Assembly (NCBI RefSeq): GCF_029024945.1
Contig: NZ_CP118976.1
Coordinates: forward strand, 682,001 to 746,000
Source: Staphylococcus succinus
GTDB taxonomy: Bacteria > Bacillota > Bacilli > Staphylococcales > Staphylococcaceae
Length of the DNA stretch: 64,000 bases
Direction of reading: 5' to 3'
Part shown: positions 53,637 through 61,746 of the stretch, in pieces
How the letters are laid out: each line of letters begins with the position of its first letter
How positions within the stretch are numbered: the first letter of the stretch is position 1
Program-made: the position numbers and the translations under genes
Notes under the pieces: model-generated
What the model saw: the letters and a program-made list of their open reading frames with translations, nothing else
What the model was told of the DNA's origin: nothing
Databases searched by the model: none

Positions 53637-53855
53637 ATGGCTAAACAAGATGTAATTGAATTAGAAGGTACTGTATTAGATACTTTACCAAATGCAATGT
53701 TTAAAGTAGAATTAGAAAATGGTCATGAGATTTTAGCTCACGTTAGTGGTAAAATCAGAATGAATTATATTCGTATTCTACCTGGCGACAAAGTAACAGT
53801 AGAAATGTCTCCGTATGACTTAACACGCGGCAGAATTACTTATCGTTATAAATAG
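53637..53855 (+). CDS. infA: Translation initiation factor IF-1
   Basis: A 72-residue OB-fold protein that blocks the 30S A site during initiation. The whole sequence, from [19 protein letters not shown] to TYRYK, is standard. AGGGGGAAG upstream. It follows adk without an intervening map gene, the staphylococcal arrangement. Confidence 0.98.
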
Positions 53856-53886
53856 TTGTCACTCCATAATATAGGGAGGTATTAAA

Positions 53887-54000
53887 ATGAAAGTAAGACC
53901 ATCAGTAAAACCAATTTGCGAAAAATGTAAAGTCATTAAACGTAAAGGTAAAGTAATGGTAATTTGTAGCAATCCTAAGCATAAACAAAGACAAGGCTAA
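53887..54000 (+). CDS. rpmJ: Ribosomal protein bL36
   Basis: A 37-residue 50S protein with the zinc-binding set C..C (CEKC) and C....H (CSNPKH), start MKVRPSVKPICEKC. Zinc (C+) form. AGGGAGG upstream. Confidence 0.97.
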   Translation: MKVRPSVKPICEKCKVIKRKGKVMVICSNPKHKQRQG

Positions 54001-54021
54001 AAAAGAGAGGTGTAAATAATT

Positions 54022-54387
54022 ATGGCACGTATTGCAGGAGTAGATATTCCACGTGAAAAACGTATTGTTATTTCATTAACATATGTATATGGTATCGGTA
54101 CAACTACAGCAAACAAAATTGCTGAAGAAGCAAATGTATCACCAGAAACTCGCGTTAAAGATTTAACAGATGATGAATTAGGTCGTATCCGTGAAGTTGT
54201 TGACAGCTATAAAGTAGAAGGTGACTTACGTCGTGAGCAAAATTTAAACATTAAACGTTTAATGGAAATCTCATCATACCGTGGTATCCGTCACCGTCGT
54301 GGCTTACCAGTACGCGGACAAAAGACTAAAAACAATGCTCGTACTCGTAAAGGCCCAGTTAAAACTGTAGCTAACAAGAAAAAATAA
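54022..54387 (+). CDS. rpsM: Ribosomal protein uS13
   Basis: A 121-residue 30S head protein forming bridges B1a/B1b, with the basic C-terminal tail GQKTKNNARTRKGPVK that contacts P-site tRNA. It lies 21 bases after rpmJ. Confidence 0.98.
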   Translation: MARIAGVDIPREKRIVISLTYVYGIGTTTANKIAEEANVSPETRVKDLTDDELGRIREVVDSYKVEGDLRREQNLNIKRLMEISSYRGIRHRRGLPVRGQKTKNNARTRKGPVKTVANKKK

Positions 54388-54410
54388 TAGGTAAAGGAGG
54401 CAAAATTTAA

Positions 54411-54800
54411 ATGGCACGTAAACAAGTATCTCGTAAACGTAGAGTGAAAAAGAATATTGAAAATGGTGTGGCACACATCCGTTCAACATTCAACAATACA
54501 ATCGTAACAATCACTGATGAATTCGGTAATGCTTTATCATGGTCATCAGCAGGTGCACTTGGATTTAGAGGATCAAAAAAATCAACTCCATTTGCAGCAC
54601 AAATGGCAGCAGAAACTGCTTCAAAAACAGCTATGGAACATGGCTTGAAAACTGTTGAAGTAACTGTAAAAGGTCCAGGTCCTGGTCGTGAATCAGCTAT
54701 CCGTGCATTACAATCAGCTGGATTAGAAGTAACTGCTATTCGTGACGTTACTCCAGTTCCACACAATGGTTGTCGTCCACCAAAACGTCGTCGCGTATAA
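54411..54800 (+). CDS. rpsK: Ribosomal protein uS11
   Basis: A 129-residue 30S platform protein near the Shine-Dalgarno helix. HIRSTFNNTIVTITD and the final PHNGCRPPKRRRV are universal motifs; an Asn-Gly in the latter is the isoaspartate site known in bacteria. Confidence 0.98.
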   Translation: MARKQVSRKRRVKKNIENGVAHIRSTFNNTIVTITDEFGNALSWSSAGALGFRGSKKSTPFAAQMAAETASKTAMEHGLKTVEVTVKGPGPGRESAIRALQSAGLEVTAIRDVTPVPHNGCRPPKRRRV

Positions 54801-54876
54801 TTTTATTGTTATTGTCGCAGGTCACTGAGAAATACAGTACAAATCAAGTCGACGTAATCAAGGAGGATATTTGTAA

Positions 54877-55821
54877 ATGATTGAAATCGAAAAACCTAGA
54901 ATTGAAACAATTGAAATTAGTGATGATGCTAAATTCGGTAAGTTCGTTGTTGAACCACTAGAACGTGGCTACGGTACTACACTAGGAAACTCCTTACGTC
55001 GTATCCTACTATCTTCATTACCAGGTGCAGCCGTTAAGTACATTGAAATCGAAGGCGTTTTACACGAATTCTCAGCTATAGATAATGTTGTTGAAGATGT
55101 TTCTACGATTATTATGAACATCAAAAAATTAGCATTAAAAATCTATTCTGAAGAAGATAAAACTTTAGAAATCGATGTTAAAGATGAAGGCGAAGTAACT
55201 GCGAGTGACATTACTCATGATAGTGATGTAGAGATTTTAAATCCTGAGATTAAAATCGCAACAGTTTCAAAAGGTGGACATTTAAAAATCCGTCTAGTTG
55301 CCAATAAGGGTAGAGGTTACGCATTAGCAGAACAAAATAATACTAGTGATTTACCAATTGGTGTAATTCCAGTGGATTCACTTTATTCACCTGTTGAACG
55401 TGTTAACTATACAGTAGAAAACACGCGCGTAGGTCAAAGTAGTGATTTTGATAAATTAACTTTGGATGTTTGGACTAATGGTTCTATTACGCCACAAGAA
55501 TCTGTTTCATTAGCTGCAAAAATCTTAACTGAACACTTGAATATCTTCGTTGGATTAACTGATGAAGCTCAAAATGCTGAAATCATGATTGAAAAAGAAG
55601 AAGATCAAAAAGAAAAAGTACTTGAAATGTCAATTGAAGAATTAGACTTATCTGTCCGTTCTTATAATTGTTTAAAACGCGCAGGTATCAACTCTGTTCA
55701 AGAATTAGCTGATAAATCAGAAGCAGATATGATGAAAGTGCGTAATTTAGGTCGTAAATCTTTAGAAGAAGTTAAATATAAACTTGAAGACTTAGGTTTA
55801 GGCTTAAGAAAAGAAGATTAA
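54877..55821 (+). CDS. rpoA: RNA polymerase alpha subunit
   Basis: A 314-residue subunit. The N-terminal dimerisation domain (GYGTTLGNSLRRILLSSLPG, about 32-51) assembles the core. A linker near residues 230-245 is followed by the C-terminal domain (LDLSVRSYNCLKRAGINSVQELA) that contacts UP elements and activators. AAGGAGGAT upstream. Confidence 0.98.
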   Translation: MIEIEKPRIETIEISDDAKFGKFVVEPLERGYGTTLGNSLRRILLSSLPGAAVKYIEIEGVLHEFSAIDNVVEDVSTIIMNIKKLALKIYSEEDKTLEIDVKDEGEVTASDITHDSDVEILNPEIKIATVSKGGHLKIRLVANKGRGYALAEQNNTSDLPIGVIPVDSLYSPVERVNYTVENTRVGQSSDFDKLTLDVWTNGSITPQESVSLAAKILTEHLNIFVGLTDEAQNAEIMIEKEEDQKEKVLEMSIEELDLSVRSYNCLKRAGINSVQELADKSEADMMKVRNLGRKSLEEVKYKLEDLGLGLRKED

Positions 55822-55839
55822 TATAAAGGAGGTTAACTC

Positions 55840-56208
55840 ATGGGTTACAGAAAATTAGGTCGTACTTCTGATCAACGTAAAGCTATGTTACGCGATTTAG
55901 CTACTTCACTTATCGTTAGTGAGCGTGTTGAAACTACAGAAGCTCGTGCAAAAGAATTACGTAGTGTTGTTGAAAAATTAATCACTTTAGGTAAAAAAGG
56001 AGATTTAGCTTCACGTCGTCAAGCTGCTAAAACTTTACGTAATGTAGAAATCTTAAATGAAGATGAAACGATTCAAACTGCGCTACAAAAATTATTCGGT
56101 GAAATTGCTGAACGTTATACAGAACGTCAAGGTGGTTACACTCGTATTCTTAAAGTAGGTCCTCGTCGCGGCGACGGTGCTGAATCAGTTATTATCGAAT
56201 TAGTTTAA
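55840..56208 (+). CDS. rplQ: Ribosomal protein bL17
   Basis: A 122-residue 50S protein near the tunnel exit, start MGYRKLGRTSDQRKAMLRDL, end ESVIIELV. Last gene of the alpha operon, 18 bases after rpoA with AAAGGAGG. Confidence 0.98.
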   Translation: MGYRKLGRTSDQRKAMLRDLATSLIVSERVETTEARAKELRSVVEKLITLGKKGDLASRRQAAKTLRNVEILNEDETIQTALQKLFGEIAERYTERQGGYTRILKVGPRRGDGAESVIIELV

Positions 56209-56289
56209 TTTAAATATGCGTACTACTATATATAAAGCAAATGAGTGCAATGATAATGTTTGCCACATACAAATATTGTCTAGCTCAGA

Positions 56290-56358
56290 GTGCCCCATCA
56301 ACTAAATAAACTTTAAAGCGTGAACTCAAAAACAATGATGGGGTGCGCGCTTTTTTTA
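56290..56358 (+). terminator. Terminator of the ribosomal cluster
   Basis: GCCCCATCA (56292-56300) pairs with TGATGGGG (56336-56343); a GCGCGC and a run of seven T follow. The 35-base loop is longer than usual, and AAAGCG within it can pair with CGCTTT, giving an alternative hairpin. Confidence 0.7.
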
Positions 56359-56363
56359 TTTTT

Positions 56364-56397
56364 AGTCCCCCTTGACTCTTAAGAGCTTAGGGGGACT
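56364..56397. repeat. Long inverted repeat opening the tandem array
   Basis: AGTCCCCCT (56364-56372) pairs perfectly with AGGGGGACT (56389-56397) and encloses CTCTTAAGAG, itself a palindrome, with three unpaired bases on each side. Only the first repeat unit has the complete outer stem, because later units start with AAGCCC instead. Confidence 0.85.
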
Positions 56398-56705
56398 TAT
56401 GCAATTGCAAAGCAATAGCGAACCCATTAAGCCCTTGACTCTTAAGAGCTTAGGGAGACTTATGCAATTGCAAAGCAATAGCGAACCATTAAGCCCTTGA
56501 CTCATAAGAGCTTAGGGGGACTTATGCAATTGCGAAGCAATAGCGAACCATTAAGCCCTTGACTCATAAGAGCTTAGGGGGACTTATGTAATTGCAAAGC
56601 AATAGCGAACCCATTAAGCCCTTGACTCATAAGAGCTTAGGGGGACTTATGCAATTGCAAAGCAATAGCGAACCATTAAGCCCTTGACTCTTAAGAGCTT
56701 AGGGG
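56369..56705. repeat. Tandem repeat array, about 5.4 units of 62-63 bp
   Basis: Units begin at 56369, 56432, 56494, 56556, 56619 and 56681 (last one partial, 25 bases). Units 1 and 4 are 63 bp (CCC before ATTAAG), and units 2, 3 and 5 are 62 bp. Each unit contains a CTCWTAAGAG near-palindrome, a GGG-rich strand, a GCAATTGC palindrome (GTAATTGC in unit 4) and an ATTGC-aaa-GCAAT hairpin (GAA loop in unit 3). Units 1, 2 and 6 read CTCTTAAGAG; 3, 4 and 5 read CTCATAAGAG. Unit length that is not a multiple of three and stops in all frames rule out coding. Not CRISPR: there are no unique spacers. Confidence 0.95.
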
Positions 56706-56866
56706 CGTTGGTGACATAAAGTTATGTATTTACTAGCAAATGCATAAAAAGTACTAAAGCTAAAAAAAGTTTATTAGTACTTCTTTAACATGCATTCACT
56801 CAATATTTCATGTAAAATAGAAAAGGTATATAAAGTGAGAATCAAAAACTTTTGGAGGCAATTGAT
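56706..56866. other. Leader region of the ecfA1 operon
   Basis: AT-rich stretch between the repeat array and ecfA1. It should hold the promoter of the ecfA1-ecfA2-ecfT-truA operon; no box pair stands out clearly. Confidence 0.35.
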
Positions 56867-57676
56867 ATGGATACGCAAGAAAATATCATTAAATTTAATC
56901 ATGTTTCATTTAAATATAATAGTGATGAACCACTTGCGTTAAGTGACGTATCTTTTGATATTCCAAAAGGTAAATGGACATCCATTGTTGGTCACAATGG
57001 ATCTGGTAAATCTACTATAGCAAAATTGATGATTGGTATTGAATCACCTGCTGAAGGTCATATTTACTTTAAAGATAAGTGTATTAATAAAGAAGATTTG
57101 AATTATTTAAGAAAACATATCGGTATCGTTTTTCAAAATCCAGAAAATCAATTTGTTGGTTCTACAGTAGAATATGACGTGGCTTTTGGTCTCGAAAATC
57201 ATGCAGTTACTTATGAGAAAATGCGTGAACTTGTTCCTAAAGCTTTATTAGATGTAGATATGTTAGATAGAGCAGAATATGAACCACAGTCCTTATCTGG
57301 TGGTCAAAAGCAACGTGTAGCTATAGCGGGTGTACTTGCGTTAAATACAGACATTATAATTTTAGATGAGGCGACATCAATGTTAGATCCTGCGGGTAGA
57401 AAAGAATTATTGACATTAATTCATCAGCTTAAGGCTGATAATGATGTAACTATTATTTCTATTACGCATGACTTAAGTGAGGCAGCAGAAGCAGACCATT
57501 TAGTAGTTTTGAATGAAGGTACAGTATTTCAAACTGGTTTACCTCAAAGTATTTTTAATTATGCAGATAGATTAACGGATATTGGATTAGACCTGCCGTT
57601 TTCAATACGTATGAATCAATATCTATCTGATACTACTGAATACATAACTTATGAAGGGTTGTTGAAAAAGCTATGA
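56867..57676 (+). CDS. ecfA1: ECF transporter ATPase EcfA1
   Basis: A 269-residue ABC ATPase (CbiO1). Walker A is GHNGSGKST, Q-loop VFQNPENQFVG, signature LSGGQKQRVAIAG, Walker B IIILDEATS and switch His in SITHDL. It forms a heterodimer with EcfA2 to power the shared energy-coupling-factor module, which serves S components such as BioY in this window. ATG 56867 is 8 bases after GGAGG; a TTG at 56852 overlaps that site and is rejected. Confidence 0.95.
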   Translation: MDTQENIIKFNHVSFKYNSDEPLALSDVSFDIPKGKWTSIVGHNGSGKSTIAKLMIGIESPAEGHIYFKDKCINKEDLNYLRKHIGIVFQNPENQFVGSTVEYDVAFGLENHAVTYEKMRELVPKALLDVDMLDRAEYEPQSLSGGQKQRVAIAGVLALNTDIIILDEATSMLDPAGRKELLTLIHQLKADNDVTIISITHDLSEAAEADHLVVLNEGTVFQTGLPQSIFNYADRLTDIGLDLPFSIRMNQYLSDTTEYITYEGLLKKL

Positions 57677-58536
57677 CAGTCAACTTTAACAAAGTCAGTT
57701 ATGTTTATCAAAGAGGTACACCATTTGAGCATCTTGCATTAAGAGATGTGGTAACGTCCTTTGAACAAGGTAAATACTACGCTATTATAGGTCAAACAGG
57801 GTCAGGTAAATCAACATTGATACAGCACTTTAATGGCTTGTTAAAGCCATCTAAAGGCGCGTTACAAGTCGATGATGTAACGATCACTCATAAGACAAAG
57901 GATAAGCAATTAAAGCAGTTACGTAAGCGTGTAGGTGTTGTGTTTCAATTTCCTGAGTCTCAATTATTTGAGGATTCTGTAGAACGAGAAATTATGTTTG
58001 GCCCTAAGAATTTTGACATGCCTTTAGATGAAGTGAAAGATAGAGCCTTCCATTTACTTTTAGACTTTGATTTCAATAGAGATATACTACAGCAGTCTCC
58101 TTTTCAAATGTCAGGGGGACAAATGAGAAAAATAGCTATTACATCGATTTTAGCTATGGATCCTGATGTTGTTATTCTTGATGAACCTACAGCTGGTTTA
58201 GATCCAAAAAGTAGAAAACAAATTATGGAGTTAATTAAAAAGTTACAAATAGAACAAAATAAAACCATTATACTTGTGACACATGAAATGAATGACGTAG
58301 CTAAGTATGTAGATGAAGTTAAAATTATGAAACGTGGGAAACTGATTGAATCATGCTCACCACGCAAGTTATTTAGTGATACTAATTATGTGAATCAACT
58401 TCATTTAGATGTGCCAGATATTGTGAAATTACAGAGAGATATAGAAGATAAATATCAATACGATTTCAGTAAAATTGCGTTAACAGAAGCAGAGTTCATC
58501 GCGATGTATAAAGAGTGGCGCCAAGATGAAAGATAA
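57673..58536 (+). CDS. ecfA2: ECF transporter ATPase EcfA2
   Basis: A 287-residue ABC ATPase (CbiO2) with Walker A GQTGSGKST, Q-loop VFQFPESQLFED, signature MSGGQMRKIAI and Walker B VVILDEPTAGLDP. The start overlaps the ecfA1 stop codon by four bases (ATGA). The C-terminal domain contacts the EcfT coupling helices. Confidence 0.95.
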   Translation: MTVNFNKVSYVYQRGTPFEHLALRDVVTSFEQGKYYAIIGQTGSGKSTLIQHFNGLLKPSKGALQVDDVTITHKTKDKQLKQLRKRVGVVFQFPESQLFEDSVEREIMFGPKNFDMPLDEVKDRAFHLLLDFDFNRDILQQSPFQMSGGQMRKIAITSILAMDPDVVILDEPTAGLDPKSRKQIMELIKKLQIEQNKTIILVTHEMNDVAKYVDEVKIMKRGKLIESCSPRKLFSDTNYVNQLHLDVPDIVKLQRDIEDKYQYDFSKIALTEAEFIAMYKEWRQDER

Positions 58537-59332
58537 GTTTATTATTGGACGTTACTTACCCTTAGACACATTAGTGCATCGTTTAGATCCACGCGCAAAA
58601 TTAATATTTGTGTTCTTCTTTATCATTTTAATCTTTTTTGCACATTCATTTGCTACTTATTTATGGTTGTTTATTTTAATTCTTTTATTTGTGAAGCTAG
58701 CTCATATCAAACTTTGGTTCTTATTTAAAGGCTTAACACCCATTTGGATTTTCCTAGTGTTTACATTGCTTATGCACTTGTTTTTAACTAAAGGTGGAAC
58801 ACGATTAGTTGAATTGAGCTTTATTTCAATTGACACACAAGGGATATTAGAAGGTATCTATATTGTTTTAAGACTGATGTTTATTATTATGATATCAACT
58901 ATTATGACGTTGACTACAAGCCCTATAGACTTAACAGATGCGTTTGAACGTTTATTATCACCGTTAAAATTGATTAAAATACCTGTACATCAGCTGAGTA
59001 TGATGATGTCAATCGCATTGCGTTTTATCCCCACATTGATGAATGAGTTAGATAAGATTATTTTAGCTCAAAAGTCACGTGGCTCAGAAATTAGTTCTGG
59101 TGGTTTAGCGAATCGTATAAAGGCATTTATTCCATTATTGATTCCACTATTTATTTCTGCATTTCAAAGGGCAGAAGATTTAGCCATTGCTATGGAAGTA
59201 AGAGGCTATGAAACAAATAAGCAAAGAACGAGTTATCGAAAGCTAAAATGGCAATGGCCGGATAGTTTGTTATTGGTATTACTATTACCCATAATAGTTA
59301 TATTATTTGCTTTGAAATTAATAGGAGTGTAA
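58526..59332 (+). CDS. ecfT: ECF transporter transmembrane component EcfT
   Basis: A 268-residue integral membrane protein (CbiQ) with about five to six helices. The two coupling-helix motifs, seen here as AQKSRGSE and AMEVRGYE, carry the Ala-x-x-Arg-Gly signatures that bind EcfA1 and EcfA2. It overlaps ecfA2 by 11 bases. The three genes form a group II (shared) ECF module for vitamins and metals. Confidence 0.95.
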   Translation: MKDKFIIGRYLPLDTLVHRLDPRAKLIFVFFFIILIFFAHSFATYLWLFILILLFVKLAHIKLWFLFKGLTPIWIFLVFTLLMHLFLTKGGTRLVELSFISIDTQGILEGIYIVLRLMFIIMISTIMTLTTSPIDLTDAFERLLSPLKLIKIPVHQLSMMMSIALRFIPTLMNELDKIILAQKSRGSEISSGGLANRIKAFIPLLIPLFISAFQRAEDLAIAMEVRGYETNKQRTSYRKLKWQWPDSLLLVLLLPIIVILFALKLIGV

Positions 59333-59336
59333 GTTA

Positions 59337-60140
59337 ATGCGCGTTTTGGTAAATATTTCGTATCAAGGAAGCCAGTTTCTTGGTTTTCAAATACAGCAAA
59401 ATGGTAGAACAGTACAACAACAATTCGAAAGAATATTAAAAAGAATGCACAAACATCATGTTCGTATACAGGCCACAAGTCGCACAGATAGAGGCGTACA
59501 TGCCATACAACAATATTTTCACTTTGATTCAGAATTAAATATTTCTGAGCAACAATGGAAATATGTTATGAATCGTGCTTTGCCAGATGATGTATATGTC
59601 AAAGACGTCAGGTTTGTTGATGAAGCTTTTCATTGTAGATATGATTGTGTAGGAAAATCCTATCGCTATAAAGTTTATCAATCGCCACATAAGGATCCAT
59701 TTCAAAGTGGGTTAAAAACATATATACCAGATACATTAGATATTGATAAAATGGACCGTGCAGCGCAATTATTTATAGGTACACATGATTTTACTGGTTT
59801 TTGTTCTCAAAAAACAGAGATAGAAAGTAAAGTGCGCACATTATATAATAGTAGAATTAAAAAAACAACAGATGGCTTTGATTATATTGTAACTGGCTCT
59901 GGTTTCCTATATAATATGGTACGTGTGTTAATGGCTTTTCTAATAGAAGTTGGCAAAGGAAAACGGGAACCTGAAGAAGTACCATATTTATTAGAATTGA
60001 AAGATCGTAATCAAATTCCGTTCACAGCGCCGGCAGAAGGATTATATTTAGAAAAAATATATTTTACTTCTGAAGAACTAAAAAATGATTATGGCCATGA
60101 TATAGAAATACATCAAAAAAATTCATCGAAAAATATCTAA
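59337..60140 (+). CDS. truA: tRNA pseudouridine(38-40) synthase TruA
   Basis: A 267-residue pseudouridine synthase acting on tRNA anticodon stem-loop positions 38-40. The catalytic Asp51 is in SRTDRGVHA, and GSGFLYNMVRVLMAFLIEVGKG is conserved. It begins 4 bases after ecfT; the ecfA1-ecfA2-ecfT-truA-rplM-rpsI order is common in Firmicutes. Confidence 0.96.
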   Translation: MRVLVNISYQGSQFLGFQIQQNGRTVQQQFERILKRMHKHHVRIQATSRTDRGVHAIQQYFHFDSELNISEQQWKYVMNRALPDDVYVKDVRFVDEAFHCRYDCVGKSYRYKVYQSPHKDPFQSGLKTYIPDTLDIDKMDRAAQLFIGTHDFTGFCSQKTEIESKVRTLYNSRIKKTTDGFDYIVTGSGFLYNMVRVLMAFLIEVGKGKREPEEVPYLLELKDRNQIPFTAPAEGLYLEKIYFTSEELKNDYGHDIEIHQKNSSKNI

Positions 60141-60146
60141 ATTACA

Positions 60147-60175
60147 TTGACAAAACGACATAAAAATTATACGAT
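60147..60175 (+). promoter_or_regulatory. rplM-rpsI promoter
   Basis: Consensus TTGACA (60147-60152) with TACGAT (60170-60175) at 17-base spacing, directly after truA. Confidence 0.7.
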
Positions 60176-60181
60176 TACTAA

Positions 60182-60349
60182 CGGTATTGTTTTATATCAC
60201 CCACGATAAGCCCCGGAATCTTATTGTGTTACAAGATATAGAAGCACGTAGAACAACAATTAAAAAATAAATGAAATTTATGATTTAAAAGTAATAACTA
60301 TTAAACAAGAAATATTTATTTATTTATTTACTCTAGGAGGACAATTATT
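60182..60349 (+). promoter_or_regulatory. rplM (L13) leader RNA
   Basis: A leader of about 168 bases before rplM. It contains a hairpin CACGATAAG (60202-60210) with CTTATTGTG (60220-60228) around a CCCCGGAAT loop. Firmicutes rplM genes carry a conserved structured leader (L13 leader), believed to allow autoregulation by L13. The hairpin and position are seen; membership in that family is inferred. Confidence 0.6.
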
Positions 60350-60787
60350 ATGCGTCAAACATTTATGGCAAATGAATCAAACATTGAGCGCAAATGGTAT
60401 GTTATTGATGCTGACGGTCAAACACTTGGTCGTTTATCATCAGAAGTAGCATCTATTTTACGCGGTAAAAATAAAGTAACTTTTACACCACACGTTGATA
60501 GTGGTGATTATGTAATCATCATCAATGCTTCAAACATTCAGTTCACAGGTAATAAAGAGCAAGATAAAATGTATTACCGTCACTCAAACCATCCAGGTGG
60601 AATTAAATCAATTTCTGCTGGTGAGTTAAAAGCAACTAACCCAGAACGTTTAATTGAAAACTCAATTAAAGGTATGTTACCAAGTACTCGTTTAGGCGAA
60701 AAACAAGGTAAAAAATTATTTGTATATGGTGGCGCTGAACATCCACACGCTGCACAACAACCAGAAAACTACGAGTTACGTGGTTAA
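60350..60787 (+). CDS. rplM: Ribosomal protein uL13
   Basis: A 145-residue early 50S assembly protein. MRQTFMANESNIERKWYVID and YRHSNHPGGIKS are signatures; the length equals the staphylococcal norm. TAGGAGG lies 9 bases before the ATG. Confidence 0.98.
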   Translation: MRQTFMANESNIERKWYVIDADGQTLGRLSSEVASILRGKNKVTFTPHVDSGDYVIIINASNIQFTGNKEQDKMYYRHSNHPGGIKSISAGELKATNPERLIENSIKGMLPSTRLGEKQGKKLFVYGGAEHPHAAQQPENYELRG

Positions 60788-60806
60788 TTAGAAGGAGGAA
60801 ATTACA

Positions 60807-61199
60807 TTGGCACAAGTTGAATATAGAGGTACAGGCCGTCGTAAAAACTCAGTAGCACGTGTACGTTTAGTACCAGGTGAAGGTAACATCACAGTTAATG
60901 ACCGTGACGTACGTAGCTACTTACCATTTGAATCATTAATTTTAGATATAAACCAAGCATTCGATGTAACAGAAACTAAAGGTAACTATGATGTATTAGT
61001 TAACGTTAAAGGTGGCGGTTTCACTGGACAAGCTCAAGCTATCCGTCACGGTATTTCTCGTGCATTATTAGAAGCTGATCCTGAATACAGAGGTTCTTTA
61101 AAACGCGCTGGATTACTTACTCGTGACCCACGTATGAAAGAACGTAAAAAACCAGGTCTTAAAAAAGCACGTCGTTCACCACAATTCTCAAAACGTTAA
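60807..61199 (+). CDS. rpsI: Ribosomal protein uS9
   Basis: A 130-residue 30S head protein whose C-terminal tail KARRSPQFSKR reaches the P-site tRNA anticodon loop. TTG start after GAAGGAGG, 19 bases after rplM. Last gene of the two-gene operon. Confidence 0.98.
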   Translation: MAQVEYRGTGRRKNSVARVRLVPGEGNITVNDRDVRSYLPFESLILDINQAFDVTETKGNYDVLVNVKGGGFTGQAQAIRHGISRALLEADPEYRGSLKRAGLLTRDPRMKERKKPGLKKARRSPQFSKR

Positions 61200-61215
61200 G
61201 AATTACTGGATTTGT

Positions 61216-61231
61216 TGCAAACGTGTTTGCA
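61216..61231. repeat. Short inverted repeat after rpsI
   Basis: TGCAAAC-gt-GTTTGCA. The 2-base centre is too tight for an RNA hairpin, so it looks more like a protein-binding palindrome; it may equally be chance. Confidence 0.4.
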
Positions 61232-61281
61232 GCTTCCGTATACGAGTATGCATAGCATATGACTTAACCTTAAGAGACTTC

Positions 61282-61318
61282 AAAAGCACTCCTCGAATTT
61301 ATTCGAGGGGTGCTTTTT
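61282..61318 (+). terminator. Terminator after rpsI
   Basis: Arms AAAAGCACTCCTCGAAT (61282-61298) and ATTCGAGGGGTGCTTTT (61301-61317) with one G-T pair, then T run. Confidence 0.93.
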
Positions 61319-61746
61319 TGCGTGAAAAATAATTAGGATCAAACAACAGTAAAACTAAATGGAACTAAGGCACAATATTTGAATGGTGACAGATGGTTTA
61401 TGTATAAAGTAATGATTTAATTTCTATTAGCTAATGTCACTTATAAGATTTGGACTAGAACTAAACATATTTGCTAAAAAGAAAAGGTAGAGTTGTCTTT
61501 AATAGCGCGAAATTGTATTTTTCTATGAATAATTTTATTGGAATTGAGCATTACTTCTAAGATTTTAACAGTTATCAATAAAGTTTTTTAATGTTTTATA
61601 AACTTAATATTAACTTTATGTTGTTTGTATAAATAACGTTTTTTGAAAGCATACTCATAAAATACAAGGGTAAGCAAAGAATAGTATGTAGCATCATTTA
61701 TATACATGCTTACTAACTTAATATTTTTATAAGAGGTGAAGTGCAA
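61319..61746. other. Intergenic region rpsI-hydrolase
   Basis: AT-rich. At 61337-61420 a stop-to-stop frame encodes 27 residues, including LNGTKAQYLNGDRWFMYKV, with an amino acid composition unlike random AT-rich DNA; it might be the tail of a decayed gene. The rest shows no ORF or hairpin; the hydrolase promoter should lie in 61600-61730. Confidence 0.35.

Noticed and set aside
56369..56705. Reading the tandem repeats as a CRISPR array or as STAR elements
   Set aside because: Units are contiguous, without unique spacers, no cas genes are near, and the units lack the TGTTG-GGCCC core that defines STAR elements.
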